From Bedellia somnulentella (Eukaryota > Arthropoda > Insecta > Lepidoptera > Bedelliidae): a DNA stretch of 64,000 nt. Location of the stretch: contig OY755178.1 of the NCBI GenBank assembly GCA_963576735.1, forward strand, positions 8,308,001-8,372,000. Reading direction: 5' to 3'. Positions 11,980 to 26,500 of the stretch are shown piece by piece (position 1 is the first letter of the stretch; every line of letters starts with the position of its first letter). The position numbers were made by a program, and so were the translations under genes. The notes under the pieces are model-generated. The model searched no databases and was not told the DNA's origin. It worked only from the letters and a program-made list of their open reading frames with translations.

Positions 11980-12456
11980 CTATCCTTCTGCCAATTATTA
12001 TCTCGCCATGATGTTACACTAGATCTGGTACACAATTTTGTAATAGAACTAAATACAATTGGTTAGTAAATATACTCAAGTAGCGGCATGATACTTACTT
12101 GAGAATATTTTACATAACTAATACGCGACATATATACAACTGTTTAATAGGTCTAATAAAGTTTTTAATGGTAAATAATTCTTAGCTGACGTTTTTCTAT
12201 AACCCATAGTGTTAACTAATTCATCACAACCGCAGTTATACCGGTTGAAGCTATAACTGAGAATGAATAAACACTCTTGTGTAGGTATTTTAGCACCTAT
12301 ATACCACCGCTCTGTAAGCTCTCTAGAACCTTAGCCTCTAAAATCGTGGGCCTCTTTCGTGGTTATAAGTGAGTTAGAGCATTTTATAACTCTATTACTA
12401 CAGATATTCTTAACACTTAGATTCTCAAACCGAACCGATATACAAACGATATACAG
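11980..12456. other. Intergenic, nothing recognised
   Basis: AT-rich DNA before the mariner relic, with no motif seen. Confidence 0.4.
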
Positions 12457-13196
12457 TTACCACAAACGCAATCGTGTAACAACTTCACAGGAAGGTTTGG
12501 CGTTGTTTAATCGCAATGTGGAGGAGTTTTTGCGCCGTTTTGTAACCGTGGACGAAACATGGATCCATCACAACACACAGGAGACCAAACAACAGTCAAA
12601 ACAGTGGGTTTCTAAGGGTGAATCGGCGCCAAATAAGGCCAAGGTGGGTTTGTCAGCCAATAAAGTTATTGCGACTGTTTTTGGGATGCACGCGGGATAA
12701 TCCACATTGACTACCTACAAAAGGGAAGAACAATCAATGGGGAATATAATGCCAACTTATTGGACCGATTCAATGACGATTTGAAAAAAAACCGACCTCA
12801 TTTGGCCGTAAAAAAAGTTCTTTTCCACCAAGACAATGCAAGGGTGCACACATGTGCAGTTGCCATGGCAAAAATCCATGAATTGGGCTACGAATTGCTC
12901 CCTCATCCGCCCTATTCTCCAGATTTGGCTCCGAGCGACTACTACTTGTTCCCAAACCTGAAGAAATGGCTAGGTGGAAAAAGATTTGACTCCAATGATG
13001 AAGTCATCCCGCAAACAAAGGCCTATTTTGAGGACCTCGACAAATCTTTTTTTTTGGAAGGGATAAAAGAATTGGAGAAGCGTTGGACAAAGTGTACAGA
13101 GCTCAAAGGAGACTACGTTGAAAAATAAAATTATTTTTTTATCAAAAAATCTGTGTTTTATTCCAAAAGTCACGGACTTATTGACCCGCCCCCGTA
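12457..13196 (+). pseudogene. Mariner transposon relic, 5'-truncated and frameshifted
   Basis: The catalytic half of a mariner transposase is split over two frames. The first (to 12700) contains NRVTTSQEGLALFNRN and FVTVDETWIHH with the first catalytic Asp. The frame is lost near 12690. The second frame holds VLFHQDNARVHT and YSPDLAPSDYYLFPNLKKW, giving the mariner D,D34D signature (34 residues between the second and third Asp). It ends KGDYVEK at the stop near 13126. The 3' flank reads, on the minus strand, TACGGGGGCGGGTCAATAAG from 13196, a plausible mariner terminus with a TA target. The N-terminal DNA-binding region and the 5' terminus are missing. Not functional. Confidence 0.9.
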
Positions 13197-14065
13197 AATC
13201 AAATTAATATAAATGCTACTATTTACAAACTATGCATTCTAAGGCTTAAACAGGATATTAATTTATGCGTAAGTATAGCATAATATATCTATGGGAATAT
13301 TGGTTTAAAAATAGCACTTTGTTAATAATAAAAAGTTATAAAACCTACCAAATGAATACACAACATTCATACAATATACGTTCAATTATCTTTATTCATA
13401 CATATCCGCATAGTTGATTGTGAAAAAGAAGGAATAGTGCTTCCTATTATTCTAAGCTAACACAAAAGCAAAAAAAAATCACAAAAAGATTGAGCTCCTT
13501 GAGATTTGAACCTGGGTCTTCCGTTCGATTGAAAGTAGTCAAACCGTTTACCGCTGCCACGAAGACGTTAGCGTTGGCGTCAAATTTTTGATAAGATTTA
13601 CTTTCTATTAGTCATACTATTGACAAACAATTAAATGGACATTTATTTTCATGAAAATGGATAAAACCCTCAATTTTTCCAAAAAGAATATTAAAGATAA
13701 GTCTGATCAACTCGTTCGATGAAAAAATGAATCGTTCAAATATGGGGAGCCATATAAAAGTTATGTTTTTTTATGCTCCTTTCCCAAGGGTTCCCCTTGC
13801 GAAATCCGGAATAAAAGATCCTATATGTTGGCCACCGGTATAAGCTACATTCATGCCAAATTTGATCAAGATCCGTCCGGTAGAATTAACGTGATGACCG
13901 GACATTTTCAAAAAGCGCAATTTTAGCTTCAGTATCGAACATTAAACATATTCCACCGGTTTTTTTTTTCAATTCACAGTTTTGACCTCGGTACAGTCTT
14001 ATTATAGTATAGATAGACAGATAGATAAAGTAAAGTGTAAGCTTAATGATTGAACATTCAGAATA
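13197..14065. other. Intergenic with repeat debris
   Basis: About 13493-13570 reads on the minus strand as a tRNA-like sequence with a B-box 'ggttcaaatctc', probably a SINE head. About 13800-13930 contains 'ttcatgccaaatttgatcaa', which I know as a common lepidopteran repeat segment. No gene. Confidence 0.4.
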
Positions 14066-14314
14066 CATACATACATACATATACTCACGGCTATAAATCC
14101 CTAGAAGGGGTAGCCAGAGCTAAGGAATCAGAAATTCCTCAGCCACTTTTGGAAGTTGCGTGTGGAAAAGATGGTAAAATAAAGGTTCTTGGTGATGGGT
14201 CTCCAACCGCATCGCCCAAAGATCCCTTAAAAAGCCCCAATGCCGTTAGTCGCCTCTTACGTACACCCACCGGAAGAAATGGGGTAGTGCTATTCTAAGC
14301 CGACACTACACAGC
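14066..14314 (-). repeat. SINE-A, full length
   Basis: Tail (CATA)n on the left, conserved start on the right ('gacactacacagc'). Target duplication ATTCAGAATAC on both sides. Confidence 0.85.
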
Positions 14315-14430
14315 ATTCAGAATACACTTCCTATTTTATGATGGCTAGTTTAATACTCGCTTTTGATTATGACAAAAACTAGTAGGATAGAATAATGTAT
14401 CTCCAAATCTACATAGTTTATCACTAATCG

Positions 14431-14438
14431 TATATAAA
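14431..14438 (+). promoter_or_regulatory. Candidate TATA box of transporter gene B
   Basis: TATATAAA, followed 20-30 bp later by 'ttatcatcaca', which could hold an initiator. No upstream ATG lies between that point and the proposed start codon at 14525. Inference only; no transcript evidence. Confidence 0.35.
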
Positions 14439-14524
14439 GCGCTTTGATATGCGTTATCATCACATACATTGCGGATTATTTCATTATTTTAGTAGCTGGC
14501 CTCGGCGGGGTGGTGCGCTTCAAT

Positions 14525-17500
14525 ATGGTATGTTATTACTAAATATGTCGGAATATTTTGGAGGATTTTCATATTCAGAAATTAAAAGCTATCCTGTTAT
14601 ATACCCCACGCTATTGTACAATTGGCTTATCCTTTACCTGCATAATCTTTATTTTTGACCGAACTGTTTGTCTTTTGTTTTAGCCAAATACCTACTTTCT
14701 TCTCTTAATAAACAAATCTAAATATAGTTATATTTTGCGGGTTTTGCTTCCATTTACATACATACATATACTCACGGTTATAAATCCTTACAAGGGGTAG
14801 CCAGAGCTAAAGAATTAGGACTTCCTCAGCCACTTTTGGAAATTTGAGTGGGGAAAAGATGGTAAAGTAAAGGTTGTTGGTGATGGGTCTCCAAACCGCA
14901 TCGCCCAAACATCCCTTAAAAGCCCCAATACCGTTAGTCGTCACTTACGTACACCCATCGGTAGAAACGGGGTAGTGCTATTCTAAGCCGACACTACACG
15001 GCTAACTAGTTTCCATTTACTAGTTTAGTATTGGAAAAACGGATTATCTTACAACAAATGACGTTTCTCACACTTTAAAGTGGCTATCAGCACAGAAAAG
15101 AATATTATTTTCAAAGTCAGTGGTGATCCTAGGGCCAGCCTACTTGGCCAACGGATTAATAAGCCCGTCGACCAAGGAAATTTTGCTGGTCTTTTAGGCC
15201 CGTTACCGAACAGTGAAAGCAATTAATTTCCCAATGTGTTTCTTTGAGTTTTAGTACTTATTTTTAATTTTCTTTCGTAATTGTTAACATCGTAAATAAA
15301 TAAAAATTTAAGCATAAGTGTTATTGGTAAACTATGGAACTAAATAAAAACAGACTGTGCGAAAAGTGATTATTTATATCAATGGATAGTTGGGTATGTT
15401 TTGCCCATAAATCTAGAATAAGAAAAAATATAATTATTAAATTTTATCAATACTCTAACAGGCATCAGATAACGACCAAAGGAAAAACAGAGGAAGAGAA
15501 AATGTGGCGTTCCAAGATGAACCTGAAAAACTGGATGCAGTAAAGTTAGACTTGGTGACTGTCGTGGTAAGTACTAGTATATTTCTATTTAAAAAGTAGG
15601 AGCAGTTAAAGTTTGGCTATAATAGTCTGAGACTTCAATTACAATATGTACTAAAAGACAAAGTAGTATTAATATGAATACATGACGTTAAGTGTCGAAT
15701 CACTATACAAATGTGTGCTGAAAGAAAACTATTCTTATATAATTGTTTGGCTAAAACTGAAAGGGTCGGAAATGCACCTTCTTCAATCGATCTTTTCCAA
15801 CTCTTAAATTGTCCATTTTCACATTCATCCGTGCGTGTCTTTCAAGGCTATTCGAGTGATAGTAGGGAGGGCAATCAGGCTTGAAGACCATCAAGGCTAT
15901 CCTTTATTTAATAACTTTTTATGCTACTTTTTATTTTATTTAATTATTCGAATATTTACAGTTGGTATTATTAAAGTAGGTAGTAAAACAAATAATAATG
16001 TTGGTGATGTTTCCCAAAGCAAACATTGTCACCTGGTGTTCAGAGTAACCACGTTTTGCTTGCGAAGTGTACTCACGTGATTACCGCTGTTTTGTACGAA
16101 TACACTGTCACATGACGAAGAACAACTCAGCCATGTGGGTCTCCTCACAATGTTTTCCCTCACTGTTAACAACCATGATAAATTGACCAAACATATGACA
16201 TTTGAACTGACCCGGGATTTTAAACCTTATCGACTGCACGATAAGCGGTTTTCTACCCAATGAGCTATCACCGTTGCTAATTAGCTAAATATGACCATGT
16301 TTCCCTATTTTCGCTATTAGTCCGAGGCCAGTGGACTTATTTGGACAAGTTATAATATGAGCGAGCGGTCGAGCGTTGCGGGGCAGACAGGATGGATTCG
16401 CCTTAGACATTTCCAGGGAAGAACGCTGCATCTCTTAGCTTTAAATGTTTGAATACTAATTACTTCTAACCATGATATCTCAAAACTATTTACCGATTGA
16501 TATGATGGAAAATGCAATTTTAATCTACATTTAACGCCTAAACTAACCAACATATTTATTTAAATAGATAAGGATTAATACTAAACTAAAGATAATAGCG
16601 TTGACAATAGTAATAATATTTTAAATTAAATATAAATATTTTTTTAACAAAAAGAAAACCGACTTCATAGTGAGAAAAACAACCGAAAATAAACGATCTA
16701 GTACTAAAAAGTACGAAATAAGTTTTTTAATTGAATATGAGTACTGTGATTGATAAATACCTTAGCAATTTCTTTATTCCACACGCGTCAGTTCAACCTA
16801 CCTAAATATTAAAATTCTCTTAAATTAATTTGTGAGCCGGTGCCAGCCTGCGTGATGAGATGATTGACAATAATAAGTGTGTATTTCGCACTTCATACAC
16901 ATGTACAATGTAGGATATCTTGTAGTTGTAGGGTAAAATTATTTTTGTACGTATTACCATTTAAAACGTTAGGCGTTAATATATATGTATATGTCGCAGC
17001 CAACTGGTTAAATCAGCCAGCTCATTAAATAGCTAGCCGCTTAATAAAGCGCCGGCTCCTAGTTAAAAGGCTAGCCCGCTAGTAAAATGAATTGTCGTCA
17101 CTGAACGTCCAATCACCCGGCTGATTGAATAGTCAGCCCGTTGGTTTGGGCTGACGTTAAGTCAGACGGGTGATTTGAATTTAGTAATTTATTTTTTCAA
17201 GTTTCATTTTACATTATTTTTCTGTTAAAATTAATAGAATAACTGTTTAAAAGTTTTCAATCATGGAAATTTCAATAAATACAGCAGCCCTAGCAGATGA
17301 TAGCAGTTTTGGCGACTATTTGGAAAGTTTTGGAGGTTATAAATTATATACAAAATGCTAAGGTGACCATGAATTATAATCACAAAATGTAATATTATTG
17401 GACGCACAAGTATGATGTTATGGTGGTTGGGACTGAAGAGCATTTAATCCCATGATGCGTATTTTACCTAGGGCCTAGCCTATTAATACACATGTATCTG

Positions 17501-20500
17501 TTGTCATTCAAGTTGAAATAAATCCTGGCCTATATTCTGAATCAGAGCCATTTAGTTTGAAAATCATACAGAAGGGGTCCGAAGTAAGAAGAATAAAAGA
17601 GCATGTATGAGAAGAATAATTAATGTAAGGGAAGCAAGAGAGGTTTGTCAAGATCGTACTAAGTGGATATCGATAGTCTCTGCCTACCACAATGGGAATA
17701 ATGGGCGTGAGTATAGGTAAGTAAGTAAGGAATGAAACTGAAAGCTTAAATGATAATACTGAAGTTACATGTATTGCGATTGCGAGCTAGTGTGCCAAAG
17801 CTTTGTGCCATTTAATTGTTAATATTGTATTAAATAAATAAATTAAAGTATTGCTGCCATAATAAGTACCCGAGTTTTTTTTAAAGTAGGATGCGTATTT
17901 ATTTTTAGATGCCTATTTCAATACCTACCCATAATTTTGTAGCACACTCTGCATTATTTTTTTAATTTAATACAAGTTATTATTTTAAGTTATTTGGTTT
18001 TATTTTCATGCTGCATAAAATCTCATAGTCACCCTAAATAACCAGACGGCAAAATAACGTTCAGCCAAGTGGTTGGACGTTGTGTTCAACTAAATGGCTT
18101 ACTGAAGTTTAGCCCTTTACTAGGAGCCGGCGTTTAATTAAGCGGCTAGCTGCTTTGTCAGCTGGCTGATTTATCCAGTTGGCTGCGACATATTGTTTAG
18201 ATTGTAATAATCAGAGATAGAATAGAAGGGTGAATTCACTTTTGTTTGACTGTCACCGACTCGACGACGAATTAATTTAAAAGAATTTTAATATTTAGGT
18301 AGGCTGAACTGACGCGTGTGGAATAAAGAAATTGCTAAGGTATTTATCACAGTACTCATATTCAATTAAAAAACTTATTTCGTACTTTTTAGTACTAGGT
18401 TGTTTTTTTTTGGTTGTTTTTCCCACTATGAAGTCGGTTTTCTTTTTGTTAAAAATTATTTTATTTTACGAGTTTTAGAGATGGGTAGACCTGGCAAAGA
18501 TGCCTCTCGTATGAGGCAGTGCGACTGTTACTGTATTATTCTTCGTATTTCCGGTATTTCTATTATTATACGATATTAAATAGACTCAACCATATGTAAC
18601 TTTACATTGTTCTTGAAATCCCTCGAAAGGCGATGGTCTACAATTCTACATCTCAAGAAAGACTCAAACGTTCACGCCGAATATCCCCGAAGGGGTTAGC
18701 AGAGGTAGTAATACTTCTGAATATCACGTGACATTGTCACCTGTTGTTCAGAGTACCCACGCTTTGATTGGACTCACGTTCTCACGTTATACAGGGCAGG
18801 CTTATCGGCGTTTTGAACAAATACACTGTCACATGATTGTGAGTTTCGACAGTCCCCTCGATTTGCTGGGATGCCATCATCAGATCCTGGTCTCATGGTA
18901 CTTTCTCGGTAACAATAACATAACAAAAGAAATGTTGAGTGAACCTGTACTTCTCTTCATAAAGGCTACGAAGAGGAGCATAAATCTTTATGGAATGGTG
19001 AAAGAACTGATTCCTAACTCCCAGTGATTAAAGACCCACACCTTCCATCATCAGCTCAGCAGCATAACAATATGATTTTTAGAAGCAAATGCCAATATAA
19101 GTTCAGAAAATAAGTAAAACGCGGTACATTGGCCTATAAAATTTCAGGGTTTCCCTCGATTTCTCCAGGATCCCATCATCAGACCCTGATATCCTCATCA
19201 TGGCACCAATCCGGGAGTATCTCCTATCGAATAAAAAAATAATAATCAAAATCGGTTCATAAATGGCAAAGTAATCGGCGAACAAACATAAAAAAAATAA
19301 AAAAATATGGTCGAATTGAGAACACTCCTTTTTTTGAAGTCGGTTAAAAGTGGTTGTTTGTGTGGTATTGTAAGTCAACCGTTAGGGATAGAGATATACT
19401 ATTATGTAAGTTTTTGTAGCATTTTTATAGATTTTGAATTCGCTAGAACTTTACTCAAATATCATACAAAACTGCGATAGGCCTGATAATAGTACTAGCT
19501 GAACCGGCAAATGTAGTTTTGCCATATAATTTTTTTAGGGAATTTCTAGTCGATAAATTATAAAATGTTAGAGGTGTACAATCCTTATCACTTAGGAATA
19601 TAAAAAATAGTTGTAAACCTGAGAATTCAGACATACCGAATGTGTAAAGTTGAAAAGTTGAAGAAAAGTTGAAAAGAAAAAGAAAAGTTGCGTATTTGGG
19701 ACATGTGCTCCACCACGATCGATACCAACTGCTTCAAGTGTTCATGATGGGAAAGATTGAAGGGAAACGGAGCGTCGGAAGAAGAAGGGCATCGTGGCTC
19801 ATCAGAAAATGGACCAACATAGCCGGCGTCGAAGACCTGTTTCGCCTAGCCCAAGACCAAAGGGGATACTCGGAGCTGACTGCCAACCTCCAGTAGTGGA
19901 GAGGCACTAGAAGAAAAAGAAGAAGAATGTGTATGCAACATTTAAATTGATGCAGCCGTTTGGGTGGAGTTTCGTGACATACGTACTCGTACTCTGTGAC
20001 ACGTGAATTTTATATATTAGATTATGTTAGTGCGAGAAATGAAAACATTTTCGTTTCCTAGGTGTTATTATCTCGTCTGTCTATCAGTTTTCTATTATTA
20101 CCATATTTTTAATAGATGTGATAATCGAATACTTTAGGGTCAGATAAAAATAATTACGGATATATTACTTTATCGCAGGAAGTTGAATTACTTTTGGTAC
20201 CTAATACTTTTATATTGTTGTTAATCTTAATCTCAAACGTTCTATATACCCCCGAGGGGTCGATAGAGGTACATCACGTTAGATTTTGACAAATATTCGC
20301 TGAAAGATACTGGCGATCCCAGAAGACGCAGAAGTAATCAATTAAGCAAATAAAAATCTTCGACACTCCCCACATGAGGTTTTCATGCAATATAAAGTAT
20401 GCAAAACAAAGCCTAATTATGAGATACATAAGTGTTATTTCTTCTGAAAATATTCATTCATTATAAGTGAATGCACGTCTAGAGCTTCACATAAGGACAA

Positions 20501-23500
20501 AATATTTTTCCTCCGTTATTCAGTCTGCTCACCTTTTCCTGGACAGAGCATTTACCTGTTAGGGAGTGGGACATTTGTCGTTTCGTACGGTTACAATGTT
20601 TCATGATAAAATAAAACTAAAACATGTAAGTTTCCTAACGATGTCATGTTAACATTGTTAAGAACCGTTATAAATAATTATATAAAAAAAAACATAACAT
20701 AACATAAACGTTCATGGCAATATCCCCGAAGGGGTTGGCGGAGATACTAATACTTCTGAACATCACGTGACTTTGTCACCTGGTGTTCAGAGTACCCACT
20801 TTTTGCATGGACAGTGTACTCACGTGATAGGGGGCAGGCCTATCGCCGTTTTGAACGAATACACTGTCACATGACTAAGTACAACTCAGCCATGTAAGTT
20901 TCCTCACGATGTTTTCCCTCGTTAACGACAACCATGATAAATTAACCACACATATGTCTGTAGAAAAGACCAATTGGTGTAGGCCCGACCCGGGATTTGA
21001 ACACTAGTCGTTTGTATATATAACCGGTGGTTTGTTACCCCTGCCAACCCTCAGTAGGTCACTATTCAGTTGTTTATTCACTTTATCTTATTAATCTGTT
21101 AATGAAATTGTTTCAGGACAATCTGGATCTAAAAGAGCCAGTTAAAGAAGAAATCTCCTCAAAAGTAAGATTTTCTTTAAATTATACATAAAAAGTTTCG
21201 TTTCTAATGAATAATGATTAAGTGAAATTAAGTTTTCCTTTTTTTTTCACTGATTAACAGTCAAATCTGAGCTTTAATGCTCAGAGTAATGCGTTTGTGT
21301 ACCAGAAAAAATCTATAAACTATGTCTGTGGTTTCTTCCTAGACCATGGAAGTATTATTTAAACAGGAACGCGCGCTGGCGACCTAAAGTGTCCTGAAAA
21401 AGGATGGCTAACTAGCGAACTGTGTCTCGTTTTATGTAGGGTGACCATCTGTTGGTGTTTTAATAAGAGTTCCTCTAAAGGATACAAAAACACTTATATT
21501 TACATATTTTGAATGTTTTTGTTCATGAAAACCTCATGTGGGGACCTGATGCAGCCTTTGACACGGTAGCTCAATTGGTAGAGCGACGGGGCCGTATACC
21601 CGAGGTCGCGGGTTCGATCCCCACCTGTGTCGAAATTTTTCTTTCCTTTATTTATCCTTTATTTATTAGTTATATTTACATACATACATTATAAAAATAT
21701 TATAAAAACACTTATATTTACATATATACATTGTTTTTGGTAAATCAACGTGTTTTTTATACATATTTATTCTTAATTAATAGATTATAAAAGAATGGGT
21801 AGCCAGTGCTTGAGAATTAAAATTACCTCAGCCACTTTTGGAAGTTGCGTGGGGAAAAGATGGTGAAATAAAGGTTGTTGGTGATGGGTCTCAACCGCAT
21901 TGCCCAAAAATCCCTTAAAAGCCCCAATACCGTTGGTCGCCTCTTACGTACACCCACCGGAAGAAATGGGGTAGTGCTATACTAAGCCGACACCACACAG
22001 CTATATTCAAATTCAAATCGTTTAATGCATTCATGTGGTAAAGTTCGAGATGATACAGGTTATTTTATTTATTGTTCCATAACATGAACCCATATTTATC
22101 ACTATTTTCTTAATTAAATGATAAAAGCTCCAAAACACTCAAACAGATGATAAATTGTGGACACCACATTTATCTTGTTTCGATGGGGATACCCGTGACA
22201 AATATTAATATTCCTTTTGCCAAACTTAACCAATTATTTATCTCCAAATCGATAGACGACAATAATAATTAAAATAAAATACAAAGGGAACAGTTAATAA
22301 CCTGCTTTTTATAAAATATTCCCTATAAATAAGTTTGAATTTGTTTTTCTTTGAACTTAATCTCGACTGGCAACCGCGCGAGCGGGACACACTTCTCTCT
22401 CACACGGCTCTCGTTCTAGGACGTTTTTGTGAATACGCTCTCCTGTTTAGTTAGTAGCTTCATGTCCTAGACTAAGTAAAACCTCAAGAACAAGTGGCAA
22501 AACCTTTGACTATGAACACTATAGACAGAGCGATGTTACGTCATCCATTTTAAAAAGAGAAGCCCTTATTTAAGTTCTTATATGTTAAAAAGAGACACAA
22601 ATCTTTATTTTCATCTCTATCGCGTAACCCGTTTTGTTGATGTCACACTTTTAAATTGTGACAAACAAAGCGTCGACTTGTGAGCGATTTTGGTTTTCTT
22701 TTGATTTTGAGAAAGATTTTTTTCATTTGTTTTGTATATTGTTATTGTGACAAAAGAGACTCCATTAGTTAAGTTACTATTTAGTGAGGTATGGTTGGGT
22801 GTAGCGTGCTTGGCTGCGGAAGCCACAGCAAAAAACACATCGAAGGATTGACTTTCCACAAGTGTGTGAGTTTTTTAATGTTTTTCTACAGATAAATACA
22901 TAATAAATACATTGCGCGATCAGAAAATAAGTGATTCAAATGTTAAATACGTTGAACTAGATTACTAGCATTTTCTTTAGTTATTTTGAGCAATTTATTA
23001 GTTCAAATATTGTAGTTTTCAAAATAATTAATAATTTAAAATTGTCACTGCCTAAATCAAACTGGAAAAGTATGACGAGTTTCTAATGAGCCTAAGCTAA
23101 AATAAAAATAAAACATATTATGTTTATTTTTTATTTCAGCTGAGGCTAAGAATGTATTAATTATTTTGAAAATTACAATGTTTTAGATAAGCATTCCATA
23201 GGCAAAGTTTTTTAGTTTGATGTCTTTTATCAATTTAAAATATAAAAAGGGTATGTTTTAAAAACGAGGTCTAGACCAATTGAAAGTCTCATCTCTCAAA
23301 TATGTACTGGCAGATCTACACACACATAAACATTTCAAATTAATTTCATGACACTGTTCCCCATTGCTAACTGGACTTAATCTATGGGTGTTGTCTGTGT
23401 ATGCATAAAATTTTTAAATATTTAACTTTAATTTTACCTAAGCTTGGTAAATCACAATTAATATCGTCATATCAGAAATTTTAATATATTAATGTCTTAC

Positions 23501-26500
23501 AATCCTCAATAAGGATAAGCTGTACAATAACCCAAGTGTTAAATGAATTTTTTAACAGAAAACTGCCCACATAGCATATGATACGTCTGTAAAGTTGGTC
23601 ATTACCAGGACTCTCTCCCTCATAAGAAAACCGAACACTGAAGTGACTAATGGTCCACATGTGTCTCATGAAGTTATTTTTACCACACTCTTAAAATTAC
23701 GATATTTAAACTTTTTCTATAAAAAAAATATGTGGCTGGTTTTATAAGACCGGCATATAGGCATATAGGCTGCCATTGCGAACTTAACTACTAAAATTAA
23801 TAAGTTACTTCGTTTAATTCCGCTAAATACCTGCAGTCTTCATGCAACATGCACTGTACACCGCCCGCCCTCCCACTTACAAGAAATCGAGAAGCAAACA
23901 ATGCACCACACACACCCGCAAGCGAAAACCACAGGCAACCACAAATATGCGACGCGTTTCGACTCAACACGAGCCATTATCGAGCAGTAGACAGTTCGGT
24001 AGCTGACCACCGAGTAGCTGACCACCGAGTAACTGACTCTGAGTAACAAATATAGATACCTCTCTATTTAAAAACATGTTGCATTAATTTATACCACAGT
24101 AAGAAATGCTTCTTTTTTTAAATACTTACCTACTCGTTTTATGGCAAAGAAGTTAAATTTAAAACCAAGGTGCATTATCGCATTAGTGCGTACAGATAAA
24201 AAGGTAGATTTTAGTAGGTAAAGGTAGTAAAGCATAAATATAAAATTAAGCATAAGACCGCAACAATGTTTTAATTATAATATAATGTTATAATTAAAAT
24301 GATTTGTGTACTCTTATTCTAGGACCCACCAAAACCAGCCAATGCTCGTCCACAATGGGACAACCAGCTAGAGTTCTTGATGTCATGTATCGCCACGTCC
24401 GTGGGGCTGGGCAATGTGTGGCGATTTCCTTTCGTCGCGTACCAAAATGGCGGTGGAGCTTTCCTCATTCCCTACATTATAGTGCTGTTGGTCATCGGAA
24501 AACCTATGTATTATTTAGAAACAGTTTTGGGACAATTCAGCTCCAGTAATTGTGTTAAAATATGGGCTTTATCACCGGCAATGAAAGGTCAGTGTGCAAG
24601 GCTTTTTTCTAATGAAAGTAAAATATATAAAATGTAATGTTATTAAAGTTTGAGCACATATATAGATCAGTAAAGTGGTGAAAGATTTATATACAGTCTA
24701 TGTGGATGGTTATGTGATGTCATTAGAGGGAAACTAAGGGACGCGGCCACATATAGATCAAAGAGGGATAGTGCTAAAATGACAGGCGATTACTGCTAGT
24801 CTAAATATTTAAAAATAAATGAACAGTATGGGTAGAACGACGGCCCGTCAATACAGACAGGCGTGAGTTCAAATCCCGGGTTGGAACTACACCAATTTGT
24901 CTTTTCGAAAGATATATGTGTGGTTAATTATAATGGTTGTTTTGGTGAGGGAAAATATCGTGAGGAAACCAAATCGCTAAGTTGTAGAATAGAATAGAAT
25001 AGAATAGAAAACTCTTTATTGTACATCAAATATGGAAAAACAATTACAAATACACAGAATGAATTAACAAAAGTACAATTGGCGGTCTTATCACTAAAAG
25101 CGATCTCTTCCAGACAACCTTTGAATGGAGAGGTCAATAAATTAGAGTCATGTGAGATAGATGTACAACAACATGGTGAAACTGATGACTATGCGTTAAT
25201 CTGCATAAACAATACAACAATCCAGTCATACTTAAATCTAGTTATAAAATAATAAACTATTAACAAACATATAAATACTATGATACAATAAATTAAAACT
25301 ACATACAAATATTATGATACATATTTTTATTTATATACTTAATATATATAATTTAATTTGCAACAGTATTATAGCGTTTCAGTGAGGTAGTGCTTTTTTA
25401 CCATATCCTTAAAAATAGATTGGGATTTAGCCTGACGAATCTCTACCGGAAGTGCGTTCCACAATTGAACAGCCTGCACAGTGAAGGAGGAGCCATAGTA
25501 ATTGGTTGAATGGGAGGGAATGCTTAATAGAAGATTATGTTCAGAACGTAGATTAAGATCGTGGGAAGAGGAGAGAAATTGAAAACGTTCTTTTAGATAG
25601 AAAGGGGTGGCAGGATTGAATAAAATAGAGTGAAGGAGAGAAAGTGTATGTGCATTCCGGCGGAGACGAATAGGAAGCCATTTCAGTTGAGTGCGATATA
25701 CAGATACATGATCATATTTCCTCAATCCAAAAATAAACCTAATGCAAAAGTTTTGGAGGCGCTCAAGTTTATTAAGTTGCTCTTCAGTTATATCAAGGTA
25801 GCAAGTATCAGCATAGTCAAGAAGGGGCAAGAGAAGTGATTGAGCTAACGCAGTTTTAGTAGCAGTAGGAAGAAAATTACGCAACCTTCTGAGGGATCCC
25901 GCTGAAGCGAACATCTTTCGGCTAACCATTTCTAATTGTGGCACCCAAGATAAGGTGCTGTCTATCATTATCCCTAGGTTTTTAACTGTAGGGCTAAAAG
26001 GAATTGATGTTCCGTCAAATAATATAGGCGGTAGTGACTTATAGTCGATCCTAGAAATAATTCGAGAACTACCGACTATAATTATCTGTGTCTTATTTGG
26101 ATTCACTTTTAGTCCATATGCTTCACTCCATTTCAAAATCCGCTCCAAATCAACATTAATCAAGTTTATGGACATATTTAAATGGTCAAAATTAGCCTGT
26201 GTGTAAATCTGAAGATCATCTGCATAAAGGTGGTAGGAAGAAGTTAGTTGAAGAGAAATACTATTAATAAATATAGCAAATAAAAGAGGAGACAACACAC
26301 CACCTTGTGGAACACCGGCAGTTAACTCGCACCAGGGAGAGTAAGACTCCTCGATGCGAATACGCTGCCGTCGTCCTAGTAGATAACTACGAAACCAGTC
26401 AATCACCGTTGGAGATATGTTAAGAGAACGAAGTAAAGCTAATAATATTTCGAAGTCAACTGTGTTGAAGGCACTACTGAAATCTAGCAATGCCAGGATA

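Noticed and set aside
21560..21631. tRNA gene candidate with good A and B boxes
   Set aside because: The anticodon stem closes over only 4 bp with an 8-nt loop, and the sequence is embedded in a repeat with a TTTATT tail that occurs again at 1438-1562. It is a SINE head.
23481..23669. 62-codon minus-strand frame with protein-like composition
   Set aside because: I could not connect it to any family or splice structure; listed only as intron content.
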